Positions 8,782 to 16,711 of a DNA stretch of 59,876 nucleotides are shown here, piece after piece. The stretch is from positions 25,973-85,848 of the forward strand of contig NZFL01000018.1 of assembly GCA_002690655.1 (NCBI GenBank). Reading direction: 5' to 3'. A program made the position numbers and the translations under genes. Below the pieces are notes generated by a model. It searched no databases. It was not told the origin of the DNA and saw nothing but the letters and a program-made list of their open reading frames with translations. Source of the DNA: Pedosphaera sp. GTDB taxonomy: Bacteria > Verrucomicrobiota > Verrucomicrobiia > Limisphaerales > AAA164-E04. The first letter of the stretch is position 1, and each line of letters opens with the position of its first letter.

Positions 8782-8841
8782 ATGAAACAAGATAGCACAC
8801 TTGAACAGCAGAACAGTTTCAGAGGTGCTTGCCTGATGGTG

Positions 8842-10692
8842 TCATTTGCTGGCGGTGAGCACCTGTTCCAGCAATTGGTTCAACTGATTGACCATGGTCT
8901 TGGGATCTTCCACCATACCAGCAGCCAGACGGGCGTTATCGTATAGTTGCTCGGCGACTTTGGTAGCAAGGATTTCATTCGAGGATTTCATGGCATGGAG
9001 CTGAGATACAATCACATGCCGAGGGTTGAGTTCCATATCAACCTTCACCGGTCCCAGATCCTGATTCATCGATTTCATCATACGACGCATCCCGGCTGTC
9101 ATTGATTTGTCGCTATCAAGCACAACAGCAGGACTGTTGACAAGTCGTGTTGAAATGCGAACAGATTCCACTTTATCACCTAATTTATCCTTAGCCCATT
9201 TGGCCAGAGCTTCGGCATCTTCATCTGAAAGTTGCTCGGTCTTCTTATCTTCATCCTCGATCTTGAGATCCGCTTTTTCGGCTGAAGTAAGGCTTTTTTC
9301 TTCGAATTGCCCCAAGTGATCCATCACTACTTCATCGATAGGATCATAAAGGAAAAGCACTTCATATTTCTTGGCCTTGAACACTTCAAGATAAGGACTC
9401 TGTTCAGCAGCATCACGCCCTGAAGCAAGAAGAAAGTAAATCTCATTCTGACCTTCAGGCATGCGTTCAATATATTCTTTGAGCGATGTCCTCGTGTCTT
9501 TATCCTGAGTGCTGGATTCGAATCGCAACAGTTTCGCAAGATTATCGCGATGCGTGAAGTCGGTAGCGACACCTTCCTTGAGGAATTTGTGATATTGATC
9601 GTAAATCTTATAAAAACTTTCAGAATCTTTACGGCTCAATTCATCAAGGTGCTTGAGGAAGCGCGTGGTCAACACTTTGTTGAGTTTCTGCATCAATGCA
9701 CTGTCCTGCATCGTTTCGCGAGAAATGTTCAATGGCAGGTCTTCACTGTCCACAACACCTTTGAGGAATCGAAGCCATTCAGGGAAAAGTCCTTCAGCTT
9801 TGGATTGAATTAAAACTTTTCGGCAGTAGAGGTGAACTTCGCTCTCACTTCGGGAGATCCCCAGATTCTCCATGTTCTTAGCCGGCACATAAACGAGTGA
9901 TTGAATCGCCAGTGGTGCATCAGCGGAAAAATGAAGTCGTGTCAGCGGGTCTTCATGATCATGCCCAATGTAATGGTAGAACTCCTTGTATTCCTCTTCT
10001 TTGACCTCGCTCTTGCTACGGGTCCAGATGGCACTGACCTTGTTAACCACTTCACCGTTCAATTCGATGGGAAAGGTAACAAAGTTGGAATATTGTTTAA
10101 TGATGGATTCCACACGGGTTTTTTGAGCGAAATCTTTATCATCCTCTTTAAGTTTGATGAATATTCTGGTTCCTCGGGGGCAATCCGGCGTTTCTTCAAT
10201 CTCGTAAGTACCCGCCCCCTGTGAAATCCATGTGTGCCCTGGTTTATCAGATGCAAAGGAACGCGTGTACACTTTGACTTCCTCTGCTACCATGAATGCA
10301 GAGTAGAATCCTACTCCGAATTGACCGATCAAATTGGCATCAGGCTTATCTTTTCCTTCGGCTATCTGCTTGAGGAATGCTTTGGACCCAGAGTGCGCGA
10401 TTGTTCCAAGGTTCTCTACCAGCTCATCACGAGTCATCCCAATACCCGTGTCCGTAATGGTAATGGTATTGGCATTGTCGTCGGTCGCGATGCTGATCTT
10501 TAATTCAACATCAGGCTCGTGGATTGATTTGCCTGATGTCTGGTGAAATCGCAATTTCTCACACGCATCAGATGCATTGGAGATCAATTCTCGAACAAAG
10601 ATTTCCTTATCCGTATAGAGGGAATGAATAACAATATCCAACAATTGCTGGATTTCCGCCTGGAATTCATGTTTTTCCGTTTTTTGACTCAT
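8842..10692 (-). CDS. htpG: Molecular chaperone HtpG (Hsp90 family)
   Basis: A 616-residue cytosolic ATP-dependent chaperone. The N-terminal GHKL ATPase has the family hallmarks: HEFQAEIQQLLDIVIHSLY, ELISNASDACEKLRF (ATP-binding Asn), ITDTGIGM and GQFGVGFYSAFMVA. The middle domain includes GVVDSEDLPLNISRE with its catalytic Arg region. A C-terminal dimerisation domain follows. Length and motifs are typical. The gene appears monocistronic: the HEAT gene upstream is 55 bases away, and the 3' end meets the terminator at 8742-8781. No heat-shock element was identified. Confidence 0.98.
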   Translation of the reverse strand: MSQKTEKHEFQAEIQQLLDIVIHSLYTDKEIFVRELISNASDACEKLRFHQTSGKSIHEPDVELKISIATDDNANTITITDTGIGMTRDELVENLGTIAHSGSKAFLKQIAEGKDKPDANLIGQFGVGFYSAFMVAEEVKVYTRSFASDKPGHTWISQGAGTYEIEETPDCPRGTRIFIKLKEDDKDFAQKTRVESIIKQYSNFVTFPIELNGEVVNKVSAIWTRSKSEVKEEEYKEFYHYIGHDHEDPLTRLHFSADAPLAIQSLVYVPAKNMENLGISRSESEVHLYCRKVLIQSKAEGLFPEWLRFLKGVVDSEDLPLNISRETMQDSALMQKLNKVLTTRFLKHLDELSRKDSESFYKIYDQYHKFLKEGVATDFTHRDNLAKLLRFESSTQDKDTRTSLKEYIERMPEGQNEIYFLLASGRDAAEQSPYLEVFKAKKYEVLFLYDPIDEVVMDHLGQFEEKSLTSAEKADLKIEDEDKKTEQLSDEDAEALAKWAKDKLGDKVESVRISTRLVNSPAVVLDSDKSMTAGMRRMMKSMNQDLGPVKVDMELNPRHVIVSQLHAMKSSNEILATKVAEQLYDNARLAAGMVEDPKTMVNQLNQLLEQVLTASK

Positions 10693-10747
10693 GAGTGATG
10701 AAGTAAAGTGTACTTTTTCATTTCGTCAAGAGGGGACATTCAAGTTT

Positions 10748-11863
10748 TCAACGAATCATGATGTTTTTTGCCTGCTCAGGGTCGATTTTTTCGATGGCGC
10801 GACGACAATGCTGACCGACACCTGAAAAATCATTGTTTAAAGTCCGAATCAGCTCAGGAATGGCCTTGATGGCGCCAGGACCCAAATCACCAATGGCGTC
10901 TGCCGCTGTCATGCGAACACCAAAATCTTCATCAGCGAGGAGCTTAAGCATCGCTCCCAGACTATCGAGTGCATCATGACCTAAACCTCCCAAACCTAGA
11001 ACCGCATACCTGCGAACTTCGTCCGAAGGGTCATCCAATCCAGTTTCCAAATATGAAATATGCTCAGGAACAGGCAGCGCGATACTGGCCAGGAGTTGCA
11101 TGGCCATGCGTTTTTTATGGCTTCCCGGCATACTGTCCAGGAGAGGTTTCAAAAATGGCATGGATTTTTCGACATCCAATTTCGAAAAGCTGGCAACAAT
11201 CAAGGCTTTGTCTTGAAGAGTTGGGTCTTTGTGTTGAAAAAGGGCAATCACTTCATCTTCCAAAGGTTTGGCATCTATTTTCTTTCTGCGAATAAACTCA
11301 AGAGCCGCCTTTGAGGTTTCCTGCTCTTGTTTTTGAAGGATGAGTCTCAAGACAGGAAGGAGCCGCTTGGGATCTGGATTAAATGAATGAAGCACCCTGA
11401 ACGCAGTGATCTGATCTGTACTATTGCCCTGAGACAGCATTTCAATCATGGATTCCTCAATCCTTGAATCCCAATCCTCGGGAGCATGTATCAGCAGATC
11501 TTCGGCAACCATTGCCTGAGGGTGAACGCTACGAAATCCTTGACCGCTTTGAAATAGGCGATCCATCAGTCCGGAAATAACTGGACTCCTTTCGTATATT
11601 CGAGCGAAGAGATCATTACGAACTTTCAAACGAGCGGCCAGGTGCGGAACCGCATCTGGCCCCATGGCATAAATGGCTGATTGAGCACGATTCAGAGAAA
11701 GATCCTCTGTGTAAAGCGTCATCCACGCTGATATCCGACGCCCTCCGTACCTGGGTTCAGCGTTGTATAAGAGAAAGGATACCCCCAGCAGGCAGATGAA
11801 TACCGTTGAGAGTATCCAGCCTTTGAATCTGGATTGTATCGATCTCCTGAAACCCTCAGACAT
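10748..11863 (-). CDS. HEAT-repeat protein with N-terminal membrane anchor
   Basis: About 371 residues. An uncleaved or signal-type hydrophobic segment (about 16-34) is followed by extracytoplasmic helical repeats. The C-terminal half has clear HEAT/PBS-lyase-type repeats, for example DEVRRYAVLGLGGLGHDALD and DFGVRMTAADAIGDLGPGA. Such repeats act as protein-interaction scaffolds. No catalytic motif is visible. The chosen ATG (11861-11863) overlaps the 3' end of the sugar-isomerase-like gene by 8 bases; a second in-frame ATG lies 21 bases upstream. The overlap suggests translational coupling with that gene. Function unknown. Confidence 0.75.
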   Translation of the reverse strand: MSEGFRRSIQSRFKGWILSTVFICLLGVSFLLYNAEPRYGGRRISAWMTLYTEDLSLNRAQSAIYAMGPDAVPHLAARLKVRNDLFARIYERSPVISGLMDRLFQSGQGFRSVHPQAMVAEDLLIHAPEDWDSRIEESMIEMLSQGNSTDQITAFRVLHSFNPDPKRLLPVLRLILQKQEQETSKAALEFIRRKKIDAKPLEDEVIALFQHKDPTLQDKALIVASFSKLDVEKSMPFLKPLLDSMPGSHKKRMAMQLLASIALPVPEHISYLETGLDDPSDEVRRYAVLGLGGLGHDALDSLGAMLKLLADEDFGVRMTAADAIGDLGPGAIKAIPELIRTLNNDFSGVGQHCRRAIEKIDPEQAKNIMIR

Positions 11864-12737
11864 CGCAAGTGCGTACGGCTTCATACAAACTTCCCAGCGG
11901 ATGCCTTACGGGAATGAACTCCTGCGCAATGTATCCACTGAAACCTGTTTCGACAATAGCCTTACAAATGGCAGGGTAGTTGAGTTCCTGAGTCTCGTCG
12001 ATCTCGTTACGCCCGGGATTACCGCCAGTGTGATAATGTCCAATGTAGGAATGAAACTCGCGAATATTCCGGATCACATCACCTTCCATGATCTGCATAT
12101 GATAGATATCATAAAGCAATTTAAACCTATCAGAGCCAATGCGTTTCGCCAATGCAACCCCCCATTCGGTGTGGTCACACTGATAATCCTTGTGGTTGAC
12201 TTTGCTGTTCAACAATTCCATGCAGACGGTTACCTTGAATTTTTCAGCAGTCTTCATGACTTTCTCAAGTCCAATGGCACAGTTTTCAAGACCCTCATCA
12301 TCGTCCAATCCATCACGATTGCCGGAAAAACAAATAATATTGGGGAATCCAGCCGCGGCAACTTGAGGAATCATGCGTTCGAAACCTTCGACCAGTTGGG
12401 CATGATGCTCAATTCTGTTAAAACCTTTGGTAATACCTCCCGGACCGTTGGACATCGCGCAGGCGAGACCGTATTTTTTAATGATCGGAAACTGATCGGG
12501 TGTAAGCAGCTCTATGGAATGCATTCCAAACTCTGAAGCCGCTTCTGCAAGTTCCTCCAAACTCAATTTGGAATAACACCATTTACAAACGGAATGATTC
12601 ACGTTGCCCTTAAGTTTGACGGGCTTGATGTTGGCAGCTTCCAGTTGCTCTGCAATCTTTGAGCTTGCAGCGACTGCCATGCCAGTTGCGGTCAGAGACT
12701 TCAATGCACCACGACGAGAGAGTTTTTGATTTATCAT
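11856..12737 (-). CDS. Tat-exported hydroxypyruvate isomerase/xylose isomerase-like TIM-barrel protein
   Basis: A 293-residue protein starting MINQKLSRRGALKS. A twin-arginine (residues 8-9) and hydrophobic stretch form a Tat signal. The mature part is a sugar-phosphate isomerase/epimerase (AP endonuclease 2-like) barrel: CMELLNSKVNH (metal Glu), KLLYDIYHMQIMEGD (Asp/His ligands), YHTGGNPGRNEID and FSGYIAQEFIP (final Glu). These match the hydroxypyruvate isomerase branch. A divalent metal centre is expected. The true substrate outside the cytoplasm is unknown; PVC bacteria often carry Tat-exported members of this family. The ATG at 12735-12737 is chosen over an upstream start because it places the RR motif normally. 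Confidence 0.85.
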   Translation of the reverse strand: MINQKLSRRGALKSLTATGMAVAASSKIAEQLEAANIKPVKLKGNVNHSVCKWCYSKLSLEELAEAASEFGMHSIELLTPDQFPIIKKYGLACAMSNGPGGITKGFNRIEHHAQLVEGFERMIPQVAAAGFPNIICFSGNRDGLDDDEGLENCAIGLEKVMKTAEKFKVTVCMELLNSKVNHKDYQCDHTEWGVALAKRIGSDRFKLLYDIYHMQIMEGDVIRNIREFHSYIGHYHTGGNPGRNEIDETQELNYPAICKAIVETGFSGYIAQEFIPVRHPLGSLYEAVRTCDV

Positions 12738-13153
12738 AAGCTTTTGTGTTGATCTACATGCTATTCGAACCGAATCAACGCACGCCGTCAAATCGAAACC
12801 TTGGCTCAGGAGGGCAGTTGCGAAGCCTCTGACCGCACTGTGCCTGTTGACATTTTTTTGTGCCGGTGACTCGCATGGGGGTAGTTCATCTTGGAAGCTT
12901 CATGCATCAGCAGCCTTTACGGTAGACACAGCGCAGATCCGAGATGTCCTGATTTTCCTGAGAGGAAAAACCTGTAGTGATCGAACAACTCGACTCATGT
13001 TCAATGTCGAGATGAAAATTTGGAAATAGCGGAACCGCGAATTCTTCGAGAGAAAGAGTCAAAGTGCGCATCATTCCATTCTTTTTAAAATTTTCTCCTT
13101 TGACCCTCTATAGGCTAGCGGTTACCTTTTGCGCCAAATCATTGGAAATCCGA
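12738..13153. other. Divergent intergenic region (isomerase / MFS transporter)
   Basis: About 416 bases between two divergent genes, so it should contain both promoters. A 60-codon open frame (12847-13029) has no recognisable product and is not called. A TTGACC box near 13098, about 50 bases before the MFS start, could be a -35 element, but its -10 match is weak. No strong repeat or hairpin is seen. Confidence 0.4.
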
Positions 13154-14392
13154 ATGAAAAAACCAACATTGCTAATTATCTTTCTGATTGTTTTCGTGGA
13201 CCTGGTGGGTTTTGGCATTGTTCTGCCATTACTACCCATTTATGCAGAACAATTTAAGGCTTCCGGATTCATGATCGGGTGCATCATTGCTTCCTACAAC
13301 CTGATGCAGTTTTTCTTTGCACCGGTTTGGGGCAAGCTTTCGGATAGAATAGGGCGCCGCCCCATCATTTTGTTGAGTACGGCCGGCTCGACGATTTCGT
13401 ATGCCGTTTTTGGTTATGCAAGTCTTCAAACCGGAACCTATGGCTTGATCATATTACTCGTTTCGAGAATGTTGGCAGGCGTGTTCGGTGCAAACCTCTC
13501 TGTTGCATCTGCGTATGTTGCTGACATCACGCCACCTGAAAAACGATCTCGAGGTGTAGGGCTTGTCATCGGACTTGGCTTTGGTATGGGCTTTGTCTTC
13601 GGCCCGATCATTGGAGGATTGAGCGCAGCATTTCTGGGGATATCCGGTCCAGGCTGGGTCGCAGCAGGCATCTGCCTGATTAACTTTATCGCAGCCTGCT
13701 TCATACTTACGGAAAGTAAAAGCAAGGATGCCAAACCCGCAGTCAAACGTGCTCAATTTCAGCAGTGGATGCATACGTTGGGACAACCCAAGTTGAGATT
13801 GCTTGTCCTGCTTGTTTTCTTGGCTACACTTTGTTTTACATGTTTCGAAAGTACCTTGCCTCTGCTGATCAGCAGTTATTTTGGATATGAGCTTTCTGAG
13901 TGTTACTACTTTCTGGCCTATTCCGGATTTATTGCGGCAGGCGTGCAGGGAGGAGCTATCGGTAAACTGGTCAATCGGTTCGGAGAAAAACCGTTGATCT
14001 TTGCGAGTTTTTTCGGGCTGACTATGAGCTTCTTCATGATTCCATTCAAACAGAATGTCCTTTGGATTCTGATTTCACTGACCGTGTATGCCGTTTTCTC
14101 GGGTATCAATCGTGCGCCTTTAACCGGTCTTATTTCGATGGTATCGCCAGACAATGAGCAGGGAACCAATCTAGGTGTCTCTCAAGGAGCATCTGCGATG
14201 GCGCGTATCATCGGGCCTCCAGTCGCACTGACTTTGTATGGTATGCATACCCCCCTTCCCTACTGGGTGTTTGGAGCTGTCGCCCTGGTGGCAGGTGTAA
14301 TCGCTGGAATTTACCTGCCAAAAATTCTGGGACAAACAAAAGACGGCAAAGGTGGAGCCAACACGACGGCAGACACAACAACTGCTCCGTAA
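13154..14392 (+). CDS. MFS drug/solute transporter (TetA-like, DHA1 family)
   Basis: About 412 residues with twelve predicted membrane helices. MFS motif A appears between helices 2 and 3 as GKLSDRIGRRP. The N-terminal helix LIIFLIVFVDLVGFGIVLPLLPIYA is typical of the TetA/Bcr-like DHA1 group, and GLGFGMGFVFGPIIGG (helix 5) is the antiporter motif C region. It probably exports small hydrophobic molecules by proton antiport in the inner membrane; tetracycline should not be assumed. The ATG at 13154, with GGAAA about 9 bases before it, is preferred to an upstream GTG. The C-terminus is rich in Lys, Gly and Thr and cytoplasmic. Confidence 0.9.
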   Translation: MKKPTLLIIFLIVFVDLVGFGIVLPLLPIYAEQFKASGFMIGCIIASYNLMQFFFAPVWGKLSDRIGRRPIILLSTAGSTISYAVFGYASLQTGTYGLIILLVSRMLAGVFGANLSVASAYVADITPPEKRSRGVGLVIGLGFGMGFVFGPIIGGLSAAFLGISGPGWVAAGICLINFIAACFILTESKSKDAKPAVKRAQFQQWMHTLGQPKLRLLVLLVFLATLCFTCFESTLPLLISSYFGYELSECYYFLAYSGFIAAGVQGGAIGKLVNRFGEKPLIFASFFGLTMSFFMIPFKQNVLWILISLTVYAVFSGINRAPLTGLISMVSPDNEQGTNLGVSQGASAMARIIGPPVALTLYGMHTPLPYWVFGAVALVAGVIAGIYLPKILGQTKDGKGGANTTADTTTAP

Positions 14393-14404
14393 AATAATTC
14401 AAGC

Positions 14405-15850
14405 ATGCCCTGTAGAAATACCATTCATCGTGTTTCTTCAAATTTGTTAATGGTATGGGTCTTTTGGACCCCATTGCTGTTTCAGTCTGTTATGGCTCTC
14501 CAGTCTGAGAGTGCCCATTGGCCTCAATTTAGGGGACCACATGGTCAGGGCCGAGCTCCAAGCAGTTCGCTTCCGATCCCCTTCGGACCTGATAGTTCCG
14601 TTATTTGGAAAAAGAATATCGCCCCGGGCCATTCCTCCCCCAGCATCTGGGGAGACCTGCTTTTGGTGACCACCTACGAATCCGATCAACTCACTACACA
14701 GGTATTGAATCGACATGATGGATCTCTACTCTGGAAAAAATCTATCCCGCCCACGAAGATCGAAAGAGGTCACCGCAACGGAACACCAGCCAATTCAACA
14801 CCGACGACAGATGGCAGGTCTGTATTTGTATACTTTGGGTCTTATGGCTTGCTCTCCTACGATATGGAAGGGAATGAGCAATGGAGACTCCCTCTTCCTG
14901 TCCCGGTGACCCAACACGGCGCTTCATCTTCCCCAGTGCTGGCAGAAGGACGTCTCTTTTTACAGGTTGATCAGGATATCAGCTCCCACCTTCTCTGCGT
15001 AGATGCGGCATCCGGCAAACAAGTTTGGAAAACACCCAGGCCCGGTTTTCGGCGAGGGTTTTCCACCCCCATAGCATGGCCTTCAGAAAAACCCGAACTT
15101 GTCATCACTTCCGGGACCTTACGCGTGTGTGCCTACCATATCTCAGACGGGGAACTCGCATGGGAAGTTGGAGGTTTGCCAAATGAAACAGTCGCATCCC
15201 CCGCGTTTGATGATCAGCATCTATACGTCTCTGGGTGGACCATGGGGGCGGGTGTTTCAAGAATCCCCAATTTTGATGAACTTCTTGAAAACGATAAAAA
15301 CAAGGATGCATCTATTGCGCGCTCTGAAGCCATAGGACCTGCGCGCATGCACTTCCCTTATATAGATGCAGACAAGGATGGAAAGATTGTTCGAAAGGAG
15401 TGGGAAACGATGTCGGATATCTTCAGGAAAAGTGAAAATGCACTTTTGGCTCTTAAACCTGGCCCATCACTCAAAAGCCCTCCAACCTTGTCATGGAAAC
15501 AAACTCGCGGACTTCCCTACGTTCCTTCACCACTCGCTTATCAAGGCCATGTTTATCTCGTTAAAAATGGAGGAATGATCTCATGCATGAACACAACGAC
15601 GGGTGAAGTTATCTATCGCGAAGAAAGACTTGGGGCCTTAGGCGACTATTACGCATCCCCAGTTGCAGCTGGAGAACAAATTCTCGTAGCGGCTCAATCA
15701 GGCGTTGTCAGCGTTATCGAAGCAGGTAATCCGGAACTCAATATCATGTTTCAAATTGATTTGGAAGAAACAATCATGGCGACACCTGCGATCGTTGAGA
15801 ACAGGCTGTATATGAGAACGAGCCAAACGCTTTATTGCTTCGGGAAATGA
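14405..15850 (+). CDS. Exported PQQ/YVTN-type beta-propeller protein with inserted EF-hand
   Basis: A 481-residue protein. A signal peptide (about 1-32) is followed by HWPQFRGPHGQG, the usual opening of PVC PQQ-binding-like outer proteins. Blade repeats such as LLCVDAASGKQVWK, AYHISDGELAWEVG and ISCMNTTTGEVIYREE follow. At about 318-330 an EF-hand loop (DADKDGKIVRKEW) interrupts the propeller. No quinoprotein catalytic residues can be assigned, so a binding or scaffolding role is more likely than dehydrogenase activity. The gene starts 12 bases after the MFS stop, and its own stop overlaps the next ATG (ATGA), pointing to one transcript. Confidence 0.85.
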   Translation: MPCRNTIHRVSSNLLMVWVFWTPLLFQSVMALQSESAHWPQFRGPHGQGRAPSSSLPIPFGPDSSVIWKKNIAPGHSSPSIWGDLLLVTTYESDQLTTQVLNRHDGSLLWKKSIPPTKIERGHRNGTPANSTPTTDGRSVFVYFGSYGLLSYDMEGNEQWRLPLPVPVTQHGASSSPVLAEGRLFLQVDQDISSHLLCVDAASGKQVWKTPRPGFRRGFSTPIAWPSEKPELVITSGTLRVCAYHISDGELAWEVGGLPNETVASPAFDDQHLYVSGWTMGAGVSRIPNFDELLENDKNKDASIARSEAIGPARMHFPYIDADKDGKIVRKEWETMSDIFRKSENALLALKPGPSLKSPPTLSWKQTRGLPYVPSPLAYQGHVYLVKNGGMISCMNTTTGEVIYREERLGALGDYYASPVAAGEQILVAAQSGVVSVIEAGNPELNIMFQIDLEETIMATPAIVENRLYMRTSQTLYCFGK

Positions 15851-16268
15851 GATTCAAATCCTTGGCTAGGATCTCCTCGAATGTCGGAGTTTCGGCTATG
15901 GCCATTCTGGTTTTCATTTCGGCCTGCTTATTCATTAGACTTCAGACATCCAAGCCAAAATCACTGGCAGCAGTAGCCAAGCCCGTGATTAAAATGGACC
16001 TTCAGGCACCAAAGCATCATGGATGGCTATCTGATCACGAAATCTTTTTCCTTCGAGAAAAAAACAAGGGGGTTTTCTGTGTATGAAAACGGATATAAAC
16101 GATGGCCACGAATCGTTGATGGAATCCCTCTCTCCTTATCTCCAGGACCATGAAGAGCGGGGAAATCATTTTGCGAAAAAGTCATCGCCTTCAGGAAAAC
16201 ACCTCGCTCTTGTGATGGGTAATAAAACGGAGCAAGTGCAGTTTCTCCATGAATGGGAAAGTGAGTAG
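15847..16268 (+). pseudogene. Decayed TolB/WD40-like exported protein gene
   Basis: The frame opens with ATGA overlapping the previous stop. It encodes a membrane/signal segment (about 14-35), then GWLSDHEIFFLREKNKGV, which reads like the first blade of a TolB-type propeller, and then stops at 16084. Removing one G from the GGGGG run at 16068-16072 extends the protein in another frame as FSVYENGYKRWPRIVDG up to LSPGP. A third frame continues with SSPSGKHLALVM and EQVQFLHEWE until 16268. At least two frameshifts in blade-like sequence indicate gene decay. Family assignment rests on short motifs. A sequencing error at the G-run could explain the first shift only. Confidence 0.5.
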
Positions 16269-16711
16269 ACCATTGTAATGAAAAAATGGGTTAATAACAT
16301 ATAGAATATGAACGGTTTGCCTGTGTGACACAATTCGCAAAGGTGGTTTATTTTGGTCAGTGAGATAGACGCGCAAAAGACGAACACGTATGGTTTGAGG
16401 CTCCGGCACCTGTGCATGATAATGGAAACTTAAAAACACTGAGGGATGTTTTCGATGGATTTCACACCGATGTCGGTTATTTTGAGGAAGTTGTTGTTCT
16501 ACATTTTGCTGTCAATCTTTAAGCAGTAGCATGAGTTTCATGAATCTGTCTCGTTGCCAGGAAAATCAAGCTTGGCAAATCACAACGCCGGCCATCAACA
16601 AACCCGACTTATCAAAAACGATGACGTTAACCAGCATTCCATTGGGAAGACCACCGATAGCGGTATGAGAATAGATTTGGAAAGAGGAACAATCCGACGA
16701 GCAAGAGGGAT
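16269..16711. other. Non-coding stretch between the decayed gene and mfd
   Basis: About 440 bases with many stops in all frames. One plus-strand stretch (about 16378-16519) reads KDEHVWFEAPAPVHDNGN onward without a start and may be further remnant of the decayed gene upstream. No promoter, hairpin or repeat stands out. Confidence 0.35.

Noticed and set aside
13154..14392. Tetracycline resistance determinant
   Set aside because: The transporter resembles TetA-type DHA1 pumps, but no tetR neighbour or resistance-specific feature is present, so only a general MFS call is supported.
14405..15850. PQQ-dependent alcohol dehydrogenase
   Set aside because: Propeller repeats are present, but the Cys-Cys pair and catalytic Asp of quinoprotein dehydrogenases are not seen, and the protein is shorter than that family.
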